Shown: positions 1-6,683, numbered from the stretch's first letter. The stretch is 33,647 nt of DNA from Streptococcus thoraltensis DSM 12221 (GCF_000380145.1 NZ_KB904596.1:188-33834); one strand, 5' to 3'. The notes: generated from the letters alone by a model not told the origin. Made by a program: numbers and translations.

Positions 1-331
1 CTATCTGGCGTTTATGCAGACGCTCTTCAGTAGAGAGGTCAACCCAGTCATTCTCCAAGGCAAACAGCTGGTCGCAATACCTTAATCCCTTAGCTCCTAA
101 AGAGGTCTTGTCTGCCTTCTTAGGGGTCGCCTCGAAGAATCTCCGTCTCACATGTGCCCAACAACCAACCAACTCAGCTTGTACTAACTGTCTATAGGCA
201 GACCACATGTCACAATGGATATAGCCATTATAGTCTCCAAGAAACTCCTTCACAACTAAGCCACTTCGGCGCTTATCATGATGATAGAGGGGAATCCCTT
301 GTTCTTCATGCTTGCCAGATAAGAAGGTCTG
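1..331 (-). pseudogene. tnpC: IS66 tnpC transposase fragment
   Basis: Read on the minus strand, this translates without stops into part of an IS66-family TnpC. It begins at TFLSGKHEEQG (around base 331) and runs through LYHHDKRRSGLVVKEFLGDY, then HCDMWSAYRQ, where the Asp belongs to the DDE catalytic set, then GCWAHVRRRFFEATPKKADK to the window edge. The N-terminal half with the coiled coil, zinc cysteines and first catalytic Asp is absent. The IS66 similarity stops abruptly near base 331 and IS110-like debris follows, so this is a truncated remnant or a junction of two elements. It is the same family as the IS66 copy at the right end, in opposite orientation. Confidence 0.85.
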
Positions 332-386
332 AAAAGGCAACCCTTTTCTGTATAAAATTTATAAAGTGCTTTTTGTTAAGCGATAA

Positions 387-611
387 CTCGCTTGGTCATG
401 TGGGTTGGTAATTGAGGCTAGCTCAAATCCTGACATTGCAGAAACCACAGCGACATCTATCATTGGCGAATCTGGAAACTTTCTTACCAAGGAACACATT
501 ACCAAACGTGGCAATCCTTATGCGAGAAAGATTCTTTCCAAATGCATTCATTACATTGCCTCAGCGAGTCATACCAATCCTTGTCATATCGCTGATTTTT
601 ACGAGCAATGA
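387..611 (+). pseudogene. IS110-family transposase C-terminal remnant
   Basis: In this frame the translation reads IAETTATSIIGE, then SGNFLTKEHITKRGNPYARK, then ILSKCIHYIASASHTNPCHI, ending at a TGA after ADFYEQ. The KRGNPYARK stretch and the preceding IAETTATSIIGE match the C-terminal (transposase_20) domain of IS110/IS116/IS902 transposases. In intact family members about 20-25 residues (typically LGDI-RF…AFIGL-P) lie between IIGE and SGNF; here they are missing in frame, so the piece carries an internal deletion. There is no N-terminal DEDD domain and no ribosome binding site. It is inactive debris abutting the IS66 fragment. Family assignment is from memory of conserved motifs. Confidence 0.7.
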
Positions 612-1000
612 AAAAGGCAATCACAAAATAAGGTGTTTTTTTGGCATGTCCTTATGACACTATCAAACCACGAAAAAAACAGTACAGTTACACTGCTTTT
701 ACTACTGGCTTAAAAGATAAAGTCACTCTAAAGCCCTGATAGAATTGACAAATGGTAGAAAAGTCCTACAAGTTAACAAGCCACTTCTACTTTAGCATAA
801 AGAAAAAGTAGTGAGTACTCTCCCCCATCGGAGATTTCTTCACTACTAATCTTAAGATGTTTATCTGTACTGAAAAAGCACCCCTGCGGTGGGGGTTATT
901 CACTACAGAAATTATAGAGCTATTATAATATAAAAAAGGAATGTCAAAACGTTCATTTTTTTGTTTATCTAACTAAAAAAATGATAGAAAGATGAAATAA
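612..1000. other. Non-coding spacer upstream of comR
   Basis: I see no gene here. It probably includes degraded IS sequence. It holds a nested inverted repeat: GTAGTGA (808-814) pairs with TCACTAC (840-846), and inside it TCTCC (819-823) pairs with GGAGA (830-834). No T-tract follows directly, so it is not a clear terminator. Further on is a short C-rich/G-rich hairpin near 879-897. Confidence 0.5.
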
Positions 1001-1003
1001 ACA

Positions 1004-1012
1004 TGGTATAAT
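1004..1012 (+). promoter_or_regulatory. comR promoter, extended -10
   Basis: TGGTATAAT is a perfect TATAAT (1007-1012) with an upstream TG, i.e. an extended -10. No good -35 lies 17 bases upstream, which is tolerated with extended -10 elements. The start of transcription would be near 1019, about 20 bases ahead of comR, leaving a short leader with the strong AAAGGAGA site at 1025-1032. Confidence 0.7.
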
Positions 1013-1038
1013 ATAAATGATAAGAAAGGAGAGAATTT

Positions 1039-1941
1039 ATGAAGAGTTTTGGTTCAAAGGTAAAAGCCTTAAGGAAAGAAAAAGGAATGTCGCAGGAGGA
1101 GTTGTGTGAAGATCAGTCAGAATTATCGGTTCGACAGTTGATAAGAATAGAGGGTGGAAAGACAGCTCCATCATTATCTAAAATGCAATTTATTGCAAAA
1201 AGATTGAACGTGCCATTACCCAGTTTAGTAGATAGTGAAGATGTTGAGTTACCTTTCCGTTATAAAGAATTAAAATATCTTATAATGCGAACACCTACTT
1301 ATAGACAGGAACAGCAGGTTCGTCAAATTAATGAATATTTTAATGAAATTCACTCGGAGTTTTTTGAAAATCTACCTGAGGATGAAAAAGTTGCTATTGA
1401 GGTGCTACAAACATCTATGGATATCCATTTGGATGAGGATGTGAATTTTGGTGGTGAATTAGTTGAGGAATCCTTTCAACAAATCCAATTAAAGAAAAAA
1501 TATGAATTGAATGACCTCTTAATTATTCGTCTCTATTTTTTCTATATTTATTTCAGTAACTTTCAAGATGATTTGTTTGAATTATCAATTGTAAAACAGT
1601 TGTGTGAACATTTGAAAAAGCAAGCACAATTTACTTATCCAAGCGATTTGTTTCTGTTAAGGGATATTCTTTTGCAAGCTATAACAATATTAATAGAGCT
1701 TGAAGAGTATGAAGAGGCTGGTGACATTATCAATCGAACTCGAGAGATTATAAAGATGACTCAAGACTACCAGAAGCAACCTATTTTAGATATGATGGAA
1801 TGGAAATTGATTTTGGCATATCATAATAACAGGAGAGCAGCTGAAGCCAAATATAATGAGGCTCTTTTATTTTCTAGGGTAGTGGGGAATCAACATTTAG
1901 AAGAACAGTTAATTATTGAATGGAAAAAAGATTCACTTTAG
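1039..1941 (+). CDS. comR: ComR, XIP pheromone-responsive competence regulator
   Basis: A 300-residue RRNPP/Rgg-like transcription activator. Residues 4-60 form an XRE helix-turn-helix that includes VRQLIRIEGGKTAPSLSKMQ, and the remainder is the helical TPR-like peptide-binding domain. Segments such as VELPFRYKELKYLIMRTPTY and the C-terminal EWKKDS match S. pyogenes ComR as I recall it, and length agrees (about 299-304 residues). In the family, imported ComS-derived peptide (XIP) binds the TPR domain, ComR dimerises and activates comS and sigX (comX). The ATG has AAAGGAGA seven bases upstream. The gene is monocistronic, closed by a strong terminator. Its expected partner comS lies 916 bases downstream rather than adjacent. 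No sigX is in the window. Confidence 0.93.
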   Translation: MKSFGSKVKALRKEKGMSQEELCEDQSELSVRQLIRIEGGKTAPSLSKMQFIAKRLNVPLPSLVDSEDVELPFRYKELKYLIMRTPTYRQEQQVRQINEYFNEIHSEFFENLPEDEKVAIEVLQTSMDIHLDEDVNFGGELVEESFQQIQLKKKYELNDLLIIRLYFFYIYFSNFQDDLFELSIVKQLCEHLKKQAQFTYPSDLFLLRDILLQAITILIELEEYEEAGDIINRTREIIKMTQDYQKQPILDMMEWKLILAYHNNRRAAEAKYNEALLFSRVVGNQHLEEQLIIEWKKDSL

Positions 1942-1950
1942 TGTGATATA

Positions 1951-1997
1951 CTCCCCTTATAGTGATTTATTATTTTTTCACTATAAGGGGAGTTTTC
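1951..1997 (+). terminator. Terminator after comR
   Basis: A perfect 14-base inverted repeat: CTCCCCTTATAGTG (1951-1964) pairs with CACTATAAGGGGAG (1979-1992), followed by TTTTC. It starts nine bases after the comR stop and should block read-through toward comS. Confidence 0.9.
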
Positions 1998-2288
1998 GTA
2001 TATTCAAAAGAACGCCATCAATCATTGAGTAGCCTGATAAGACAGTTCGATGTCACTCAAGGTACTTATCCAAGAATAGGTTCGTGAGTACAACATGGTG
2101 GTATCAATAATCTTAAATAACGCTGATCCTGCAAGAAATATAGTCAAGAGTTGAAAGAACAAGTTGTGCAATATTATAGCAAATGGGTCTACGCTCAATT
2201 TTTGAAAAATATGACATTTCTTTTAAAGATATTCTCCAAAGGTTTATACTAGTGATGAAATATTAAAAGTCACTAGCAAAAGGAGTGA
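1998..2288. other. Spacer between comR terminator and IS3 remnant
   Basis: No intact gene. One frame around 2142-2225 reads YSQELKEQVVQYYSKW, which resembles the start of an IS3-type OrfA helix-turn-helix protein, so this may be a second decayed transposase piece. An ACTAGTGA/TCACTAG inverted repeat flanks 2249-2277. Confidence 0.4.
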
Positions 2289-2775
2289 GCTGCACCCCAA
2301 AAGTTAGACACAAAATCTAACGATTGGGGTGTTTTTTTTTGTGAAGTTAAGTTATGATGGCAAAGATGTTATCGTAACTGTCTAATAACGAGGTGCCTAT
2401 CAAGCAGTGATTGAGATTTCACAGCTAGTTCTATGGTGTACCGATGTGACTTTCTTAGGAAGCAAGCCTTATTTGAGTGCTGTCAAGAACCGTTATGACG
2501 GTTCTATTGTAGCTTATCACATCAGTAGTAAGCATAATATGACAATCCACTTGTTATGGAGAATCTGAGAAAGACTATGATCTATGATCAATCTACGTGT
2601 AAGACCACTTATTCATAGTGACCGCAGTTCACAATATAGCTCACGAGACTAGCGCAGGATGACAACGCAATATCAGATGACATGGTACATGTCATGAGTC
2701 GGCATTGACAATGCCCTAATTGAGAGTTGCTTAATCTTTTACTATTTCATTGTCCACTTGACGGGGAAGTAGTTC
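2289..2775 (+). mobile_element. Decayed IS3-family (IS861/IS150-like) element
   Basis: The left end has the TGCACCCCAAAAGTTAGACA type terminus and the right end (about 2752-2775) has TTGTCCACTTGACGGGGAAG, which pair as imperfect inverted repeats in the IS861 style. Inside, an OrfB-like frame with stops is readable: CTDVTFLGSKPYLSAVKNRY then DGSIVAYHISSKHN, and later IHSDRSSQYSS and VGIDNALIES, matching IS3-family integrase-core motifs. At about 490 bases it is far shorter than the ~1.4 kb of intact relatives, with most of OrfA and part of OrfB deleted and several stops. It sits between comR and comS and ends about ten bases before the putative ComR box. Confidence 0.8.
2293..2340 (+). terminator. 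Strong hairpin and T-tract at the IS3-like left end
   Basis: CACCCCAA (2293-2300) pairs with TTGGGGTG (2324-2331), and inside it GTTAGA (2303-2308) pairs with TCTAAC (2316-2321); nine T follow. This is the usual IS-end hairpin that stops external transcription. Here it is a second barrier between comR and comS. Confidence 0.85.
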
Positions 2776-2785
2776 AAGTATTAAA

Positions 2786-2827
2786 GTGACTTTTTTGTCA
2801 TGTTCTTTCTTTTTGTATTTGGATAAA
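2786..2827 (+). promoter_or_regulatory. Candidate ComR box and comS promoter
   Basis: TGAC (2787-2790), six T, GTCA (2797-2800) is an inverted repeat with the six-base GAC-to-GTC spacing I recall for ComR boxes (GACA-N4-TGTC). The left half reads GACT rather than GACA; the right half TGTC is intact. It is followed by a T-rich stretch (2803-2814) and a weak -10 (GATAAA, 2822-2827), the box / T-tract / -10 layout of ComR-dependent promoters. It lies 57-72 bases before the comS start. Seen in sequence: the repeat, T-tract and spacing. Inference: that ComR binds it. Confidence 0.6.
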
Positions 2828-2857
2828 CTAAGACCATAAACAAAAAGGAGATTAACA

Positions 2858-2923
2858 ATGTTTACAATTATTTTTTCACTTATTTCATGTTTTGGAGTTG
2901 CATCAGGTTGGTGGCTTGGGTAA
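2858..2923 (+). CDS. comS: ComS, XIP pheromone precursor (21 residues)
   Basis: A 21-codon reading frame, ATG at 2858 and TAA at 2921, with AAAAAGGAG at 2842-2850 as a strong ribosome binding site. The peptide has a hydrophobic N-terminal part (MFTIIFSLISCFGVA) and ends in SGWWLG. In other streptococci with this ComR type the precursor is a similarly short hydrophobic peptide and the last 7-8 residues, containing a Trp-Trp pair (e.g. GLDWWSL, SAVDWWRL, EFDWWNLG as I recall), are the mature sigX-inducing peptide, imported by the Ami/Opp permease and bound by ComR. By analogy the mature form here would be about VASGWWLG. It differs in having Ser-Gly where the known peptides have an acidic residue before WW. 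Downstream of a ComR-box-like site; no longer adjacent to comR. Confidence 0.82.
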   Translation: MFTIIFSLISCFGVASGWWLG

Positions 2924-2943
2924 TTCCGTTTATACCCCACCCA

Positions 2944-2962
2944 TTCATGCTAAACGCATGAA
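2944..2962. repeat. Inverted repeat just after comS
   Basis: TTCATGC (2944-2950) and GCATGAA (2956-2962) form a perfect 7-base stem with loop TAAAC, 20 bases after the comS stop. A-rich rather than T-rich sequence follows, so it is a weak terminator at best on the plus strand, but it may mark the 3' end of the comS mRNA. Confidence 0.5.
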
Positions 2963-3022
2963 GAAAAATTCGTTTTCAGATAACATATTTTAATAAAAAA
3001 CCATATTTTTATGATAAAATTT

Positions 3023-3031
3023 TGTTATAAT
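3023..3031 (+). promoter_or_regulatory. Extended -10 promoter for candidate small RNA
   Basis: TGTTATAAT: perfect TATAAT at 3026-3031 with TG one base upstream. No convincing -35. No ribosome binding site plus open frame follows within the ~90 bases before the next terminator. Confidence 0.55.
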
Positions 3032-3037
3032 AGCGAT

Positions 3038-3130
3038 GAAAATGTGAGAATCCCTATGTGATAATGTAAATTTTGTAAAAACGTTTTGAAAAGATGCATG
3101 TAATCAGAAAGTGATTTCATGCATTTTCTT
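3038..3130 (+). ncRNA. Candidate small RNA of about 93 nt
   Basis: Bounded by the extended -10 at 3023-3031 and by a rho-independent terminator: a 12-base stem, TGCATGTAATCA (3095-3106) with TGATTTCATGCA (3112-3123), one mismatch, loop GAAAG, then TTTTCTT. No coding potential is visible between. It could be a free small RNA or the decayed leader of a lost gene (ruvB occupies this neighbourhood in some streptococci as I recall). Existence as a transcript is inference. Confidence 0.4.
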
Positions 3131-3183
3131 CATACACGCATCATGTCACACATTACTTTTCTGTATTTTCCTGTTTACTTTTC

Positions 3184-3192
3184 TGTTATAAT
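3184..3192 (+). promoter_or_regulatory. Promoter of the phosphatase-MORN-acyltransferase unit
   Basis: TGTTATAAT, a second extended -10 (TATAAT at 3187-3192), placed 19 bases before the phosphatase ATG; transcription from it would leave a very short leader containing AAGGAG at 3199-3204. Confidence 0.65.
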
Positions 3193-3210
3193 GTTACTAA
3201 GGAGTTTCTT

Positions 3211-3633
3211 ATGAAAAAAGTTTGTTTTGTTTGTCTTGGTAATATTTGTCGCAGCCCCATGGCTGAGTTTGTGATGAAGGAGCTAGCCGATGCGGATTGG
3301 CAGATTGAGAGTCGTGCAACATCTTCCTGGGAACATGGTAATCTTATTCATAGAGGTACTCAAGCCATTCTTAAGGAAAAAGGCTATGCCTATGATACCT
3401 CCAAAACGTCTCAGCAAGTGACCCTAGACGATTTGATTTATTTTGATGCCATTATTGGTATGGATGAGCAGAATGTTGCGGATTTACGTCAGCTTTCTGC
3501 GGGACGCTTTGACAACAAAATTCATCTCTTCTGTGATGGCGGTGTGCCAGACCCTTGGTACACAGGAGATTTTGAAGAGACCCATAACCTTGTCCGTAAA
3601 GGTTGTCAAACTTGGTTGGAAGAATTATCCTAA
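3211..3633 (+). CDS. Low-molecular-weight protein tyrosine phosphatase
   Basis: 140 residues, a full-length cytoplasmic LMW-PTPase that hydrolyses phosphotyrosine through a cysteinyl-phosphate. The P-loop CLGNICRS (residues 8-15) supplies the nucleophile Cys8 and Arg14 in the C-x5-R signature, and DPW near residue 114 supplies the general acid Asp. AAGGAG precedes the ATG. The gene opens a three-gene unit, 16 bases ahead of the MORN gene and followed by an envelope O-acyltransferase, so envelope-linked phosphotyrosine signalling is a reasonable inference. In S. pyogenes the equivalent secreted or cytoplasmic PTP has been called SP-PTP; I do not assert the same role here. Confidence 0.92.
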   Translation: MKKVCFVCLGNICRSPMAEFVMKELADADWQIESRATSSWEHGNLIHRGTQAILKEKGYAYDTSKTSQQVTLDDLIYFDAIIGMDEQNVADLRQLSAGRFDNKIHLFCDGGVPDPWYTGDFEETHNLVRKGCQTWLEELS

Positions 3634-3649
3634 ACGAAGAAAGAATATT

Positions 3650-4051
3650 ATGAAACAGCTCATCGAAGATATTAAAAAAATAAAATTGACAAGAGCGACG
3701 ATTGAACTCCTAACCGTTGCCTTTATTATTATTCTAAGTCTAAGTGTCTTTTTGATCCCTCTAAAACACAAGGGAACTTTGACGTATGATAATCATAAAA
3801 TCACTTATAATGGTGATGTGGCTAATAACAGAATGAACGGTCAAGGTAAGCTAACCTATGATAACGGGGATACTTATCAAGGTCAGTTTAAAAATGGCGT
3901 CTTTAATGGACAAGGTACCTATACGGCGGCTAAAGGTTGGTCCTATTCGGGCGAGTTTAAAAAAGGTCAGGCTGATGGGCAAGGTGCTTTGAAGACGAAT
4001 TCTGGAAAAACCTACAAAGGCGAGTTTAAACAAGGAATTTATCAAAAATGA
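3650..4051 (+). CDS. Membrane-anchored MORN-repeat protein
   Basis: 133 residues from the ATG at 3650, preceded by AAGAAAG; a longer upstream reading frame only overlaps the phosphatase gene and has no start signal. Residues 20-37 are a single membrane helix (TVAFIIILSLSVFLI) and residues 52-130 hold about four MORN units: YNGD…MNGQGKLTY, YQGQF…NGQGTY, YSGEF…DGQGAL, YKGEF. MORN repeats bind lipids or proteins and often accompany envelope enzymes. The stop overlaps the ATG of the acyltransferase (ATGA), suggesting translational coupling. The specific function is unknown; the neighbours suggest an accessory role for the acyltransferase. Confidence 0.85.
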   Translation: MKQLIEDIKKIKLTRATIELLTVAFIIILSLSVFLIPLKHKGTLTYDNHKITYNGDVANNRMNGQGKLTYDNGDTYQGQFKNGVFNGQGTYTAAKGWSYSGEFKKGQADGQGALKTNSGKTYKGEFKQGIYQK

Positions 4052-5829
4052 GAATAAAATGGTTTTCGCTAGTCCGAGTGACTGGTCTCTTATTAGTCCT
4101 TTTGTACCACTTCTTTAAGGTGCAATTCCCAGGTGGCTTTATCGGGGTTGATGTTTTCTTCACCTTCTCTGGTTTCTTAATCACAGCCCTCGTGATTGAC
4201 GAATACAGTCGGTCTGAAGCCTTTGATATTATTGGCTTTCTAAAACGCCGTTTCTATCGTATCGTACCTCCTTTGGCTTTGATGGTTTTAGTAACTATTC
4301 CCTTTACGTTTTTAGTTAAGCCAGATTTTATCGCTGACATCGGTAAACAAGCAGCAGCGGCGCTCGGTTTTACGACCAATTTCTACGAGATTTTTACAGG
4401 AAGCAGTTACGAAAGTCAGTTTATCCCCCATCTCTTTGTTCATACTTGGAGTTTGGCTATTGAAATGCATTTCTATATTATCTGGGCCTTGGTGGTCTGG
4501 TTGCTTTCAAAACGCAATCTGACACCAACTAAGTTTAGAGGAATGATTTTCTTGGTCTCATCAGTCCTTTTTGGAATAGGCTTTTTGAGCATGTTTATCA
4601 GATCCTTTTTCACGGATAACCTTTCGCTTATTTATTACTCGACCATTAGTCATAGTTTTGCTTTCTATCTGGGAGCAATCTTTGCGACCCTGTCTGGGAT
4701 TTCAGAAGTTACCCATCGCTTCAAACGAAACAGTCAACTCTGGTCGCTTAATCGTGTCATTGCCTATATGGCGGGGAGTTTTTTCCTCTTATTACTTCTA
4801 ACTTTCGCTCTGGATTTTAATAATATCTTAACCTTCCTCTTTGGTTTTATTTTGGCAACTCTCTTTGCTTCAACAATGATTTATTCAGCGCGTGTCCTAC
4901 ACGAGAAAACGCCAAATGCCAAAGAGCCAGTGATTATCACATTCTTTGCGGACATCAGTTACGGACTCTACCTATTCCACTGGCCCTTCTATGTGATTTT
5001 CAGCCAAATCGTTTCTAACTGGCTGGCAGTCGCTCTCACTATGTTTTTCTCTATCCTCTTTTCAACCCTCTCTTTCTATATTTTGGAGCCATTTATCGCT
5101 GGGAAAATCCCTCGCATTCTTGGTTTAGAAATAGATTTGAAACCTTACTGGAAAACTTTGGTCGGGATAGGAGCAGCTCTATCGTTTCTTCTAGTCATCG
5201 TCAGTGCGACAGCGCCAAAAGTTGGTAAATTTGAATCGGAGCTTTTGGTCAATTCACTAAAACAATCGCAAAATAGCTTGACACGATCATACATGGTCAC
5301 TGCTGGAGATGTGGATGCCCTAAGTGACATTACCATCATTGGTGATTCGGTTGCCCTGCGTTCACAAAATGCCTTCAAGGAAATTATGCCTAAAGCGCAG
5401 TTAGATGCGGCTGTCAGCCGAAACTTTGAAGATGCTTTTGCCATCTTTGAAAATCAGGCGAAAACAGGCACCATGTCAAGTACAGTTGTTATCGCCATCG
5501 GTGTAAATTCAACAGATGGCTACGAAGCTAGAACTCAGAAATACGTCAAAGCCCTACCCAAGGGTCACCGATTGGTCTTTGTAACACCATACAATGCTAA
5601 AGCAATGAGTGATGTCAAAGCCGTAAGAGACTATGAAGTGAAGTTAGCTAAAAAATATAAATACGTTGAAGTTGCAGACTGGTACAAGGCAGCTGTCAAT
5701 CATCCAGAAATCTGGGGTGATACTGATGGCGTTCATTACTCAGATGCCAACACAGAAGGTGCGAACCTCTATGTCAATACTATTCAAAAAGCTGTTGAAA
5801 AAGTTGCTAAACAACCTGCTAAAAAATAA
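4048..5829 (+). CDS. OatA-like peptidoglycan/envelope O-acyltransferase
   Basis: 593 residues. Residues 1-375 are an acyltransferase-3 membrane domain with about ten helices, including LLYHFF (His near 21), GGFIGVDVFFTFSGF and HTWSLAIEMHFY. After a linker, residues 400-593 are an extracytoplasmic SGNH-type esterase/transferase domain with IIGDSVALR (Gly432-Asp433-Ser434, catalytic Ser) and DGVH (Asp560, His563). This is the full two-domain architecture and length of OatA, which moves acetyl groups across the membrane onto peptidoglycan MurNAc and raises lysozyme resistance. The substrate cannot be fixed from sequence, so I give no symbol. The ATG overlaps the MORN stop by four bases, and a terminator follows. 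Confidence 0.88.
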   Translation: MRIKWFSLVRVTGLLLVLLYHFFKVQFPGGFIGVDVFFTFSGFLITALVIDEYSRSEAFDIIGFLKRRFYRIVPPLALMVLVTIPFTFLVKPDFIADIGKQAAAALGFTTNFYEIFTGSSYESQFIPHLFVHTWSLAIEMHFYIIWALVVWLLSKRNLTPTKFRGMIFLVSSVLFGIGFLSMFIRSFFTDNLSLIYYSTISHSFAFYLGAIFATLSGISEVTHRFKRNSQLWSLNRVIAYMAGSFFLLLLLTFALDFNNILTFLFGFILATLFASTMIYSARVLHEKTPNAKEPVIITFFADISYGLYLFHWPFYVIFSQIVSNWLAVALTMFFSILFSTLSFYILEPFIAGKIPRILGLEIDLKPYWKTLVGIGAALSFLLVIVSATAPKVGKFESELLVNSLKQSQNSLTRSYMVTAGDVDALSDITIIGDSVALRSQNAFKEIMPKAQLDAAVSRNFEDAFAIFENQAKTGTMSSTVVIAIGVNSTDGYEARTQKYVKALPKGHRLVFVTPYNAKAMSDVKAVRDYEVKLAKKYKYVEVADWYKAAVNHPEIWGDTDGVHYSDANTEGANLYVNTIQKAVEKVAKQPAKK

Positions 5830-5836
5830 CTCTTAT

Positions 5837-5885
5837 AAACAATGTCAATTCAGGTATTTTTCCATTTTGGCATTGTTTTTCTTTT
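5837..5885 (+). terminator. Terminator after the acyltransferase gene
   Basis: AAACAATGTCAA (5837-5848) pairs with TTGGCATTGTTT (5867-5878), one G-U pair, followed by TTTCTTTTG. It closes the phosphatase-MORN-acyltransferase unit. Confidence 0.8.
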
Positions 5886-6640
5886 GTTTAATAATGTTAC
5901 TCAAGCAAAAGGCATGTCGCTTGATTTCCTAATGCAAAACAGCAATCAAAAGTAGCTTCTAGTCCAACTTCTATGAATAATTGATTTTATACCCAATGAA
6001 ACTCAAATTAGACTACGCGACGCAGATAGCAGCTAGAACTGAAGTTTATTACCTCAAGTCAACAAGGTTTGAATGTGATTTGAAAAATGTAATTTTAAAA
6101 GAGTATTAAGTCAAAAAAATGCATGTTTTGGATGGCACTCTACAGTTTTTCAACCACTACACCAAGCGTTTTAAAGACGTGATCTCTGGGTGTTCGTGGC
6201 GCGCGAGCGAGGAGACTGCCAATGGCTAAAAACGTTACACCTTCATGACGTAGAAGAATGCGCTAGATAGATTTGTGATAGGAAAGTCTTATTTTTTATG
6301 CTTGCTTTAATTCGTTTCATTAAATTAGATGATAGGGTTAGTTTAGATTGAAGAAAAATCCATTTTGGATATTTTTGTTCAATCTTTTTCTTTGCATCCA
6401 AAAACAAAAAAACTGTCAAAAACATTGAAATAACAGCGATTCTAACAGTTTAATTTATGTTTATATCCCTGCAAGGTGTTTAAATTAACAAATCTTCAGA
6501 GGTTTGTCTACGTTTTGAGTTTCATAATACCTATGAAACATCTATTTTGTTTTTTGTTCAGTATAAATTCTGCTCTTCTAAATAAGTAAGATGGAGCTTT
6601 GATTCTGAAATTTGAGCTTGTTTAGAAAAATTTTGTAGAA
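5886..6640. other. Gene-free region with decayed sequence
   Basis: About 750 bases with no credible gene. It contains a reversed, degenerate RUP-like repeat (5990-6095). At 6120-6215 a plus frame reads FFNHYTKRFKDVISGCSW before a stop, and this stretch is unusually GC-rich (GGCGCGCGAGCGAGG near 6198), so it looks like a fragment of a foreign or lost gene that I do not recognise. A hairpin GTTTCATA/TATGAAAC (6519-6539) lies before the next promoter. Confidence 0.5.
5990..6095 (-). repeat. RUP-like repeat, degenerate reversed copy
   Basis: Reverse-oriented relative of the three other copies here. It begins ATACCCAATGAAACTCAAA, has GACTACGCGACGCAGATAGC (compare GACTAGGCGACGCCGATGCA in the reverse complement of the 14758 copy), then CTCAAGTCAACAAG, and fades near 6095. 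It is the most diverged of the four. Confidence 0.7.
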
Positions 6641-6645
6641 AAGAC

Positions 6646-6674
6646 TTGCAATATTTTGCTTCTGGGTTTATACT
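6646..6674 (+). promoter_or_regulatory. Promoter of the GntR-ABC operon
   Basis: -35 TTGCAA (6646-6651), 17-base spacer, -10 TATACT (6669-6674). It is the best sigma-A promoter in the left half of the window. Confidence 0.8.
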
Positions 6675-6683
6675 TAAAGTACA

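Noticed and set aside
154..411. Plus-strand 85-codon frame at the left end
   Set aside because: It is antisense to the IS66 tnpC fragment, which gives clear family motifs on the minus strand.
2677..2695. Perfect palindrome ATGACATG-GTA-CATGTCAT as the ComR box
   Set aside because: It has GACAT/ATGTC arms, but the GAC-to-GTC spacing is nine bases instead of six, it lies 160 bases from comS without a T-tract or -10, and it falls within readable IS3 transposase sequence (MTWYMS, compare MTHSMS in relatives). Chance resemblance is more likely, though it could titrate ComR.
2731..2940. 69-codon minus-strand frame across comS
   Set aside because: No ribosome binding site or family resemblance; it is the shadow of the IS end and comS.
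6243..6425. 60-codon minus-strand frame (MFLTVFLFLDAKKKIEQKYP)
   Set aside because: No ribosome binding site or promoter, stop codon soon upstream, no recognised family. It may be a remnant, but there is too little to call a gene.
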